From NCBI RefSeq assembly GCF_023630205.1, contig NZ_JALPRR010000005.1:1-64000 (forward strand): a stretch of DNA of 64,000 nt, given 5' to 3'. The stretch comes from Pontibacter ruber (GTDB lineage: Bacteria > Bacteroidota > Bacteroidia > Cytophagales > Hymenobacteraceae). The position numbers were made by a program, and so were the translations under genes. Below are positions 35,529 to 43,322 of the stretch, piece after piece. Every line of letters starts with the position of its first letter. The first letter of the stretch is position 1. The notes beneath the pieces were generated by a model. The model saw nothing but the letters and a program-made list of their open reading frames with translations, had not been told where the DNA came from and searched no databases.

Positions 35529-35570
35529 ATGACAGGTAACAAAATGTTGGCAAGAGAGTTGTATAGATAA
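35529..35570 (+). pseudogene. Possible N-terminal remnant of a sugar O-acetyltransferase, or a leader peptide
   Basis: ATG frame of 13 codons reading MTGNKMLARELYR and a stop. This resembles the first residues of maltose O-acetyltransferases (Maa, which begins with EKEKMIAGELYR in E. coli). No continuation is seen in any frame afterwards, so it would be a decapitated start. A chance match or a short leader ORF is equally possible. Confidence 0.25.
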
Positions 35571-35625
35571 GTAAACGATTCATTTGGCTGAGTTTATAAA
35601 TTCGGCCTTACTATAAAAGCAACAC

Positions 35626-35913
35626 ATGGCATTCCTTAAATTCATACTTGTTACCATTCTGGTTATTTACTTCATCCGTTTGGTGGCACCTTTTCTATTC
35701 CGTTTTTTGCTGGGCATGTTCCTAAAAAAGAAAATGCGCAACGGCACCTTCTTTTACACCAACATGAACCAGCAGCGCCAGTACCAGGATCAGCAGCAAC
35801 GCAGCAACGGCAGAGCGCAGGGCAACAACATTAAGATCGACTACATACCGGAGCAGCCGGAGCGCAGGGACTTTAACGGCGGCGAGTACGTAGATTATGA
35901 AGAAGTAAAATAA
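35626..35913 (+). CDS. DUF4834 family small membrane protein
   Basis: A 95-residue protein. One hydrophobic segment (about 5-32, FILVTILVIYFIRLVAPFLFRFLLG) is followed by KKKMRNG and a hydrophilic Gln-rich tail with KIDYIPEQPERRDFNGGEYVDYEEV. This arrangement is the Bacteroidota DUF4834 family, of unknown function. The YfhO gene begins 42 bases later on the same strand, so they are probably co-transcribed. Confidence 0.8.
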   Translation: MAFLKFILVTILVIYFIRLVAPFLFRFLLGMFLKKKMRNGTFFYTNMNQQRQYQDQQQRSNGRAQGNNIKIDYIPEQPERRDFNGGEYVDYEEVK

Positions 35914-35955
35914 AAGTTCTATCTTTCAAGCTCTATTTTGAGGTTTTTGAAAGAT

Positions 35956-38391
35956 ATGATTGCTTCTCTCAACTTTAAGCGCGACGTGCTCCCGCACCTG
36001 ATCGCGATCCTTATTTTCTTGGCGCTGACGGCCGTATACTTTGCACCCGTTCTGTTCGAAGATAAAGGCCTGCCCCAGCACGACATCCTGCAGTTTAAGG
36101 GCGGCGCTAAAGAGATACAGGATTACCGCGAGGCAACCGGCGAAGAAACGCTCTGGACAAACTCCATGTTCAGCGGCATGCCCTCGTACCTCATCAATAC
36201 CCGCTATCCAGGCGATTTTTCGGGTGTAATCCATACTATCCTGACCTTCGATATGCCGGCTATGGCAGGCAATATCTTCATCACGCTACTCTGTGCCTAC
36301 ATCCTGATGGTGACGCTGGGGCTGAGTCCATGGCTGGGTGTGGTGGGTGCTATTGCCTTTGCTTTTACTTCCTATAACCTCATCATCCTGGAGGCCGGGC
36401 ACAACACCAAGTCTCTGACGATCGCTTACATCCCGATGGTGCTGGCAGGTTTGATTTATGCCCTGCGGCGCAACCTCTGGATAGGGGCGGGCCTTTTTGC
36501 GCTTGGCCTTACCCTGAACCTGCACTTCAACCACCTGCAGATGACCTACTACATGCTGCTGATGGTGATCGTGTTTGGTGTGGTAGAGATCATCTATGCC
36601 ATTAAAAAAGGAACGATAGCTGAACTGCTGAAGCGTGGCCTGGTACTAGGTGTGGCCGCCATACTGGCAGTGGGCGTAAACTTCGGCAGGTTGTATACTA
36701 CTGCCGAGTACAGCAAGTACAGTATCCGCGGTAAGTCTGAGTTAACGGCCCCTAACAGCGGCGACAAGACATCGAGCGGGCTGGACCGCGACTACGCTTT
36801 TAACTGGAGCTACGGCGTGGGCGAAACTATCACGCTATTGATCCCTGATTTTTACGGTGGCGCCAGCAACACCCCACTCGGTACCGATTCGGAAACCTAC
36901 AAAGCCTTCACCAGTATGGGCGCGCCGCCAGCACAGGCCGAGCAGATCGTAAGCCAGGGCATGCCAACCTATTGGGGGCCGCAGCCGATGACGAGCGGGC
37001 CGGTCTATGCGGGCGCCATCATGTGCTTTTTGTTTGTGCTGGGCTTGTTTATTGTCGATAAATCGACCCGCATCTGGCTTTTGGCAGCCACCATACTTTC
37101 CATTGTGCTGGCCTGGGGCAAGAATTTCGAAGCCTTTAACTACTTCATGTTCGACTACTTCCCGGGCTACAACAAGTTCAGGGCAGTGTCTTCGGCTCTG
37201 GTTATTGCACAAATCACGATTCCGCTTTTGGGCATGCTGGCGCTTTACCGCCTCATCCGGGACAAAGGTGTTGTAAAAGATCTGGATAGAAAGCTCCTGA
37301 TTTCGGGTGGAATTACGGCAGGCCTATGCTTGCTGGTGTGGCTGCTTGCCGGCACGTTTAGCTTTACAGGTGAAGTAGATCAGCAGCTGCTACAGGCGCA
37401 ATACCCGGTTGATGCCATCCGTGCCGACCGTGAAAGTATGATGCGCTCCGATGCGTTCCGCTCCCTGGCCTTTATTGTGCTGGCGGCCGCATTGCTATAC
37501 TTCTACCTGAAAAACAAACTATCGGCCACCATGGCCATTGCTGGTGTGGGTGTGCTGATATTGGTAGACCTGTGGGCAGTGGACAAGCGCTACCTGAACG
37601 ATGGTGACTTTGAGAAGCGCGTGGTAGAAAATTACTTCCAGCCAACACCTGCCGACCAGCTGATCTTACAGGACAAGGACCTGAGCTACCGCGTGATGTA
37701 CCTGCCCAATCCGTTCAACGATGCGCGTACTTCTTACTTCCACAAATCGGTGGGCGGGTACCATGGCGCTAAGCTGCGTCGTTACCAGGATATCATTGAT
37801 CGCCACATCTCGCAGAACAACCTGGAGGTGCTGCGCATGCTGAACACACGCTACGTGATCACAGGCAATGAGCAGCAACCGGTGCAGCGGGTGCCGGGCG
37901 CGTTGGGCAATGCCTGGTTTGTGGAGAAGGTGCAGCCGGTAAACTCACCGGATGAAGAAATAGATGCACTGAAAGGTTTTGACGCTGCTAAAACTGCGGT
38001 GGTGGATGTGTCGAAGTTTAAGGTGCCGGCGCAGCAGTTTAACGCTGCTGGCTCCACCATCAAGCTAACTGAGTACAAGCCAAACTACCTGAAGTATGAA
38101 GCCAACGCGGCACGGGCCGGCCTGGTGGTGTTCTCGGAAGTATACTATGCCGATGGCTGGCAGGCGTACCTCGATGGAAAACCGGTCGATCACATCCGGG
38201 CAGATTATATACTGCGTGCCATGCTGGTACCTGCAGGCAAGCATGTGATCGAATTCCGCTTCGCGCCGAAGTCGTATGAGATTGGAAACACGGTATCGCT
38301 GGTGTCGTCTATCCTGCTGCTGCTGGTGCTGGGTGGGGCCATTTACTATGGCATCCGGAAGAGGCCCGAAACAGAAACGGTAACTGCATAA
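35956..38391 (+). CDS. YfhO family membrane protein
   Basis: An 811-residue polytopic inner-membrane protein with about 13 predicted helices, in the YfhO family and related in fold to GT-C glycosyltransferases. The N-terminal part carries the loop with GLPQHDILQFKGGAKEI and TNSMFSGMPSYLI, acidic and aromatic as in GT-C loops. Helices fill residues 100-530. A soluble C-terminal domain follows with SEVYYADGWQAYLDGKPVDHIRADYILRAM and a last helix near 785-803. Its Gram-positive namesakes are linked to lipoteichoic acid glycosylation; the Bacteroidota substrate is unknown. I chose the ATG at 35956 over TTG 35938, which would overlap the spacer after the DUF4834 gene. Confidence 0.87.
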   Translation: MIASLNFKRDVLPHLIAILIFLALTAVYFAPVLFEDKGLPQHDILQFKGGAKEIQDYREATGEETLWTNSMFSGMPSYLINTRYPGDFSGVIHTILTFDMPAMAGNIFITLLCAYILMVTLGLSPWLGVVGAIAFAFTSYNLIILEAGHNTKSLTIAYIPMVLAGLIYALRRNLWIGAGLFALGLTLNLHFNHLQMTYYMLLMVIVFGVVEIIYAIKKGTIAELLKRGLVLGVAAILAVGVNFGRLYTTAEYSKYSIRGKSELTAPNSGDKTSSGLDRDYAFNWSYGVGETITLLIPDFYGGASNTPLGTDSETYKAFTSMGAPPAQAEQIVSQGMPTYWGPQPMTSGPVYAGAIMCFLFVLGLFIVDKSTRIWLLAATILSIVLAWGKNFEAFNYFMFDYFPGYNKFRAVSSALVIAQITIPLLGMLALYRLIRDKGVVKDLDRKLLISGGITAGLCLLVWLLAGTFSFTGEVDQQLLQAQYPVDAIRADRESMMRSDAFRSLAFIVLAAALLYFYLKNKLSATMAIAGVGVLILVDLWAVDKRYLNDGDFEKRVVENYFQPTPADQLILQDKDLSYRVMYLPNPFNDARTSYFHKSVGGYHGAKLRRYQDIIDRHISQNNLEVLRMLNTRYVITGNEQQPVQRVPGALGNAWFVEKVQPVNSPDEEIDALKGFDAAKTAVVDVSKFKVPAQQFNAAGSTIKLTEYKPNYLKYEANAARAGLVVFSEVYYADGWQAYLDGKPVDHIRADYILRAMLVPAGKHVIEFRFAPKSYEIGNTVSLVSSILLLLVLGGAIYYGIRKRPETETVTA

Positions 38392-38396
38392 ACTAA

Positions 38397-38430
38397 AAAG
38401 GCCTCAGCTATAACTGGGGCCTTTGCTTTT
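38397..38430 (+). terminator. Terminator of the YfhO gene
   Basis: Stem 38397-38407 with 38414-38424 (one G-T pair), 6-base loop, followed by GCTTTT. Confidence 0.75.
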
Positions 38431-38436
38431 ATACAT

Positions 38437-39336
38437 ATGGAGGCTCCCTTACAGCAACTGCACGACCCGCTATTTGAGCAGCACGACGTAACGCTTTGGG
38501 TAAAGCGCGAGGATTTGCTGCACCCGACCATTTCGGGCAATAAGTGGCGCAAGCTGAAGTATAACCTGCAGGAGGCAAGACAACAGCAACACGATACGCT
38601 GCTCACTTTTGGCGGTGCGTACTCCAACCAGATAGCAGCCGTAGCCGCGGCAGGGCAGGAGTTCGGCTTCAAAACGATCGGGATGATCCGGGGAGAAGAG
38701 CACCTGCCGCTCAACCCGACGCTCGGTTTTTCTGCGGCTGCAGGTATGGAGCTGCATTACGTTTCCAGAGAGATGTACCGGAAGAAGCAGGATCCGGAGT
38801 ACCTGGAGCAGCTGTCGCTACAGTTCGATCAGCCTTATATCATTCCGGAAGGCGGCACCAACGCGTTGGCGGTAAAAGGCTGCACGGAGATTGTGACCGA
38901 TATTGCGATCGAGTATGATTACGTTTGCTGCGCGTGCGGCACCGGTGGCACTCTGGCCGGTATCATTGCGGGCCTGGATGGAGAAAAGCAGGTGTTGGGC
39001 TTTCCGGCTCTGAAAGGCGGCGAGTTCCTGAAAGAAGAGATCGAGCAGCTTATACTTAACTACAACGGGCAGAAGTACAGCAACTGGCAGCTGATCACAG
39101 AGTACCACTTTGGAGGGTATGCCAAGGTTAAGCCGGAGCTGTTGGAGTTTATACTTGCGTTTCAGGCAAAGCACAACCTGCCGCTAGAGCCCATCTATAC
39201 CGGCAAGATGTTTTACGGCATCATCGATCTTATCCGCAAGGGCTACTTTCCGAAAGGCAGCCGCATCATTGCCATCCATACCGGCGGACTGCAGGGGAAT
39301 GCCGGCTTTAAGGAGCGGCTGGGGCTGGACGTATAA
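38437..39336 (+). CDS. PLP-dependent D-cysteine desulfhydrase / ACC deaminase family protein
   Basis: A 299-residue tryptophan-synthase-beta-like PLP enzyme. The PLP lysine is in TISGNKWRKLKYNL (about residue 34). The N-terminal substrate loop FGGAYSNQIAAVAAAG and the phosphate-binding glycine stretch CGTGGTLAGIIAG are both clear. The last strand IIAIHTGGLQGNAGF fits the family. Members act on D-cysteine, 1-aminocyclopropane-1-carboxylate or related beta-substituted D-amino acids. Without residue-level comparison D-cysteine desulfhydrase is the safer guess. Slightly shorter than DcyD (328). It is convergent with the next gene, 2 bases apart. Confidence 0.85.
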   Translation: MEAPLQQLHDPLFEQHDVTLWVKREDLLHPTISGNKWRKLKYNLQEARQQQHDTLLTFGGAYSNQIAAVAAAGQEFGFKTIGMIRGEEHLPLNPTLGFSAAAGMELHYVSREMYRKKQDPEYLEQLSLQFDQPYIIPEGGTNALAVKGCTEIVTDIAIEYDYVCCACGTGGTLAGIIAGLDGEKQVLGFPALKGGEFLKEEIEQLILNYNGQKYSNWQLITEYHFGGYAKVKPELLEFILAFQAKHNLPLEPIYTGKMFYGIIDLIRKGYFPKGSRIIAIHTGGLQGNAGFKERLGLDV

Positions 39337-39338
39337 AT

Positions 39339-40511
39339 TTATACTTCGACCTGCTCCGGCTTCTTTTTCCGCCACTTTTCCAGCTGCCAGCTCAGCCCGA
39401 TAGCGCCGAATATAAACACAAAGGCAATCAAAGTCATGAGGAACCGGCCATTCCAGTCCTCGCTCGTCATAGTGGTGATAAAGCACTGCTGTAGCAGCAG
39501 CAACACGACGAATACACTGAGCGAAGTGGCAATTCTATTAGTTGCAATGGCTCTCACTGTAAAGAAGTACAGTGGGTAGAGCACCACTACGATGATTAGG
39601 TTATGCAGCAGTGAATAGAAAGGCTTCACGTTACCCCAGAACAGCAAAAAGCGCAGCCCAGCCATCCTTATAAAATACGACGTGTTGTGCTGGATAAAGT
39701 AGGAGATTTTGGCAAGTGGCGAGGCATCAGCCGGGGGCATCAGTATAGGCCCGCTCGACGGCACTACCAGGTCCTCATACATAAAAATGACATGGCCTTT
39801 TTCGTATGGATCCAAGATTGCTCCGAAACTGGTAAGCAGGTATTGGTCTACAACAACAACCGCTATGACAGGTACCAGGCTAAATGCCAATATAAGGGCG
39901 CCTCTTGTTAACGGACTTTTGATGTGAATATAAAAGGTAGTAAAGATATAGCCGAAATAAGCGACCAAAGCTATAAACCCATTTGGCCTTACAATGCAGA
40001 TGTAAAAGATCACCAGCAGCGCCCATAATGATTGCCTCAAATTACCCTTTGCCCTTGCCAAAAAATAAAAGACAAAGATGAAGAGGCTGATGTAAAGCGA
40101 CTCTGTCAGGATGAACGTGTTGTACATCTGCACTTCATACCAGCCAATAAAGAGCAGTGTACTTAATGCCGGGGCAAGCCAATTGCCTGCAAGTAGTCGG
40201 GTTGTTTTGTATAGCGCTATAGTTGCTACCCCCGAAATAATTATCTGGGCAAGGACCACTCCTTTTAGCCCCAGGCCAAACTTGAAGAGCAATGCCATGA
40301 ATAGCGGGTAACCAAAGTATTTCAATTGGTGGCTCTGCTCGAAATGGAACCGCTCGGCTATGTTCTGGGCGTAGAGAATATACCCTTCTGAATCGCCCAT
40401 AAAGCGGACGCCGTAGCGCAGGTAAAGTGCTGACTGTATGCACAGCCAGAGCAGAGCGAGGCCAACAGTTATAGTTCGTTCAGAAAGAAAACCTAAAGTC
40501 GTATTTCTCAT
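39339..40511 (-). CDS. GT-C-like multi-spanning membrane protein
   Basis: A 390-residue inner-membrane protein with about 10 to 11 helices. After the first helix it has YGVRFMGDSEGYILYAQNI, an acidic loop of the kind used by polyprenyl-phosphate-dependent GT-C glycosyltransferases, and then QLKYFGYPLFMALLFKFGLG. I infer a glycosyltransferase 39-like enzyme in surface glycan assembly, but the family call is uncertain. The C-terminus is basic (KWRKKKPEQVEV). The ATG at 40511 is preferred over a GTG at 40535. No other glycan genes are adjacent. Confidence 0.68.
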   Translation of the reverse strand: MRNTTLGFLSERTITVGLALLWLCIQSALYLRYGVRFMGDSEGYILYAQNIAERFHFEQSHQLKYFGYPLFMALLFKFGLGLKGVVLAQIIISGVATIALYKTTRLLAGNWLAPALSTLLFIGWYEVQMYNTFILTESLYISLFIFVFYFLARAKGNLRQSLWALLVIFYICIVRPNGFIALVAYFGYIFTTFYIHIKSPLTRGALILAFSLVPVIAVVVVDQYLLTSFGAILDPYEKGHVIFMYEDLVVPSSGPILMPPADASPLAKISYFIQHNTSYFIRMAGLRFLLFWGNVKPFYSLLHNLIIVVVLYPLYFFTVRAIATNRIATSLSVFVVLLLLQQCFITTMTSEDWNGRFLMTLIAFVFIFGAIGLSWQLEKWRKKKPEQVEV

Positions 40512-40671
40512 AGATTCACCCCACTGAGTATGCACGAGGTATCGAGATAAGATGATTAAAGTATAGAAATATGTAATACTGATCTATCCATTTTCTCCCG
40601 TAAAGATACGATCTTTAAGCATGGCATTTTATTTGAAGCCATGAACAAAGAACTACAAGCCACTATAAAAC

Positions 40672-41301
40672 ATGTCCCTAATCCGACTTCTTATCAGATT
40701 GGTCCCCTGGATACTGATTGGTTTTGCTACCTTTTTCCTGTGGCGCAGCTGCAACAATGCTTTCCTTCGTGAAGAAAAACAGCCGGCTGTAGTTGTAAAC
40801 CACAATACCATCCTGACGAAAGTGGAAGAACTGGGGCGCATGGAGCTGGTGCGCTATAATTTCAAGGATGTGGTGGAGTACCAGAAAGATTACTCCAAGT
40901 GGCTGCCTAACTCAAAGGTGGTGCTGATCGTGGCCGGAGAGGCAGTAGGCTGCGTGGACTTTACAAAACTGCGCCCGGAGGATATCCAATTTATAGGCGA
41001 CTCGGTAGTGCAGGTGGCGCTGCCTGAGCCGGAAGTATGTTACTACAAAGTAGATCACAGCCAGTCCAAAGTCTTCTCGAAAGAAAATACCTATTTTCAG
41101 GATGCCGACCTGGTGCAGGAAAGTTACCGCTATGCCGAGCAGAACGTGAAAAAAGCGGCGCTCAACTCCGGTATACTTCGCCAGACGCAGGTGAACGCCG
41201 AAAAGGTGCTGAAGCCTATACTTGAGGAGATAACCGGCAAGCGGGTGGTGCTGGTACCGCAACGTCGTATCCAAACTCCGGAGCTGCCGCCGAAACGGTA
41301 A
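40672..41301 (+). CDS. DUF4230 family membrane-anchored protein
   Basis: A 209-residue protein with an N-terminal anchor (about 8-26, RLVPWILIGFATFFLWRSC) and a periplasmic DUF4230 domain. The family pattern is seen as LTKVEELGRMELVRYNFKDVVEY, KVVLIVAGEAVGCVDFTKL and EPEVCYYKVDHSQSKVFSKEN. The C-terminus is basic. Function is unknown. It is divergent from the GT-C-like gene and convergent with the PLDc_N gene, 14 bases apart. Confidence 0.83.
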   Translation: MSLIRLLIRLVPWILIGFATFFLWRSCNNAFLREEKQPAVVVNHNTILTKVEELGRMELVRYNFKDVVEYQKDYSKWLPNSKVVLIVAGEAVGCVDFTKLRPEDIQFIGDSVVQVALPEPEVCYYKVDHSQSKVFSKENTYFQDADLVQESYRYAEQNVKKAALNSGILRQTQVNAEKVLKPILEEITGKRVVLVPQRRIQTPELPPKR

Positions 41302-41315
41302 ATCAGAGGAGAATG

Positions 41316-41555
41316 CTATGGGTTGAGACTTCGTGCTTTCTGCTTTCTACCAAAGAGCAGGTATAGTAGCGCACCTAGGAGAGGTATAAAAACAATAACG
41401 ACCAGCCAAATCAGCTTATCTATACCTTTTTCAAAATCGCTGTTCAATAAATCTATCAGCGCCCACAGCCACAGTATTGTCGGAATGCCAAGGAAAAGAA
41501 GAATCAATAGCAGTTCTGCTACTCCGATTCCTCCTATAAACAGTAGAATATTCAT
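41316..41555 (-). CDS. Small membrane protein of the PLDc_N type
   Basis: A 79-residue protein of two or three membrane helices. The segment IPTILWLWALIDLLNSDFEKGIDKLIWLVVIVFIPLLGALLYLLFG is the cardiolipin synthase N-terminal (PLDc_N) pattern. It occurs here alone, without the phospholipase D catalytic part. Stand-alone versions are common and of unknown role. Confidence 0.8.
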   Translation of the reverse strand: MNILLFIGGIGVAELLLILLFLGIPTILWLWALIDLLNSDFEKGIDKLIWLVVIVFIPLLGALLYLLFGRKQKARSLNP

Positions 41556-41650
41556 AGATTAGACTTAGTACCTCAGAAAAGATGAAAAACAATATTTATC
41601 GTATCTAATATAAGTATATTCTAATAACAAGAGCTATTTAGACAGGAAAT

Positions 41651-42127
41651 TTATTCCAAACTCTTCAATGCATCCTGCACCAAATCATTTTCATAGCCCT
41701 TGCTCATGAGGAAGTAAGCCAGCTTCTGGCGGCGCAGGAAGGGGTTCTTTTCTTTTTCGGTCTGGTTTTTCTTTTCCAGCAGGTGCAGCAGGTTCTGTTC
41801 GTATACTTCCGGATCGATCTCTTTCAGACCCTGCTTTACGCAGTAATCGGAAATGCCTTTTGCCTTAAGCCCCTGCATGATCTTGCGGCGGCCCCACTTC
41901 TTTAGACCATACTTGCCGCGCACGTACGCCTGCGCATAACGTTCCTCATCTATTAGTTTTTCCTGGCTCAAACGAACGATCGTTTCTTCTATTTCGTCTG
42001 GCGTTAGGCCATAACCGTAGAGTTTTTCACGTACTTCCTGCTGGGTGCGCTCCTGATAGGCACAGTACGCGGCCGCCTTTATCAAGGCTTCTTTGGGAGT
42101 GTAGTTTTTCTTTTTCTTTTGTTCCAA
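41651..42127 (-). CDS. recX: Regulatory protein RecX
   Basis: A 158-residue RecX homologue, which binds and inhibits RecA filaments. The three helical repeats are visible: ALIKAAAYCAYQERTQQEVREKLYGYGL, VRLSQEKLIDEERYAQAYVRGK and the basic KWGRRKIMQGLKAKGISDYCVKQGL. The length is normal. The N-terminus is Lys-rich (MEQKKKKNYTPKEAL). recA is not adjacent. A TACCTTTG element (42193-42186) upstream may be its -7 box. Confidence 0.9.
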   Translation of the reverse strand: MEQKKKKNYTPKEALIKAAAYCAYQERTQQEVREKLYGYGLTPDEIEETIVRLSQEKLIDEERYAQAYVRGKYGLKKWGRRKIMQGLKAKGISDYCVKQGLKEIDPEVYEQNLLHLLEKKNQTEKEKNPFLRRQKLAYFLMSKGYENDLVQDALKSLE

Positions 42128-42185
42128 ACCGGTTGTGATGAGTGCTTAAGTATAACAAGCTACGGCAGGTAAGAGTTGCCCTTTT

Positions 42186-42193
42186 CAAAGGTA
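42186..42193 (-). promoter_or_regulatory. -7 element of recX
   Basis: Reads TACCTTTG on the minus strand, 59 bases before the recX start. No convincing -33 TTG was found. Confidence 0.4.
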
Positions 42194-42288
42194 GAAGTAT
42201 AAAATCAGAAAGTATAATGCAGCAGACTGTGGCCACGACGCACAGGCAGCAGGACCGTATGCCACAACCGTAATTTTACAGCGTCCTC

Positions 42289-42323
42289 TTGTAGTCGCCC
42301 GTCAACAATTGTACCTACCTTTG
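42289..42323 (+). promoter_or_regulatory. Promoter of the EamA transporter gene
   Basis: TTG at 42289-42291 and TACCTTTG at 42316-42323. The 24-base gap is slightly long. Transcription near 42330 leaves a leader of 8 to 17 bases depending on the start codon. Confidence 0.55.
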
Positions 42324-42337
42324 CAGCCTTAACAGGA

Positions 42338-43234
42338 ATGCAAGGTATGTTTTCGAAAGGTGTCAGGTACATGCTGATGGCGACGTTCTTTTTTGCGCTC
42401 ATGAACGTGTGCGTGAAACTGGTGAGCCATTTGCCCGCAGTGGAGGTGATCTTTTTCAGGTCGGTGGTATCGCTGGCGATGAGCTATGTGGCGATACGGC
42501 GGCAGAAGCTCAACATCTGGGGCAATAACCCGAAAACGCTTGCGCTGCGGGGCATTGCCGGTGCCGGTGCGCTCATCCTGTTCTTTATCACGCTGCACAA
42601 CATGCCACTGGCCACTGCAGTAACCGTGCAGTACCTCTCGCCCATCTTCACCACCATCATGGGCGTGTTTATTGTGAAAGAGCGGGTAAAGCCGTGGCAG
42701 TGGGTGTTCTTTGCGCTGTCGTTTGCCGGTGTGCTGGTAGTAGAGGGCGTGGATACGCGGGTGTCGCCGGTATACCTGGGGCTGGGGGTACTGAGTGCGC
42801 TGCTCTCGGGGCTGGCCTATAACTTCATCCGGAAGCTCAACACACAGGAGCACCCGCTGGTGATCGTGTTTTACTTTCCGTTCATCACGCTGCCCATCGC
42901 CTTGCTATACTCTGCGTTTAACTGGGTGCAACCGCAGGGCTGGGACTGGGCGATCCTGCTGCTGGTAGGCGTACTGACGCAGCTGGCGCAATACTACATG
43001 ACCATGTCGTACCAGGCCGAAGAGCTCTCAAAGGTGGCCAACCTCAACTACATCGGCATCATCTACGCCCTTGTGTTCGGTTTTATACTTTTCGGCGAGA
43101 CCTTTGAGGCAGGGGCTTATCTGGGCATGGCGCTGGTACTATTGGGCGTGCTCCTGAACATCCGCTATAAAAACAGGCTCACCAGGCAACAGAAAGCAGA
43201 GGCACTTGCAACAGCCGAAGTAACAGGTAAGTAG
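42338..43234 (+). CDS. EamA/DMT family transporter
   Basis: A 298-residue inner-membrane transporter of the drug/metabolite superfamily with ten predicted helices in two EamA repeats. The first repeat has ATFFFALMNVCVKLVSHLPAVEVIFFRSVVSL and the second LGVLSALLSGLAYNFIRKL. It probably exports or imports a small metabolite; substrate unknown. An ATG three codons downstream (42347) is an alternative start that leaves a longer leader after the promoter. The recX gene is divergent. Confidence 0.85.
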   Translation: MQGMFSKGVRYMLMATFFFALMNVCVKLVSHLPAVEVIFFRSVVSLAMSYVAIRRQKLNIWGNNPKTLALRGIAGAGALILFFITLHNMPLATAVTVQYLSPIFTTIMGVFIVKERVKPWQWVFFALSFAGVLVVEGVDTRVSPVYLGLGVLSALLSGLAYNFIRKLNTQEHPLVIVFYFPFITLPIALLYSAFNWVQPQGWDWAILLLVGVLTQLAQYYMTMSYQAEELSKVANLNYIGIIYALVFGFILFGETFEAGAYLGMALVLLGVLLNIRYKNRLTRQQKAEALATAEVTGK

Positions 43235-43322
43235 GCAAAAGCTACTGCAAAGTATAACATTGGGCTGGTGTTTTAGCGTTAGCTTTTTATCTTTAAGATT
43301 CTAACTGCTAACCTTATTGCGC

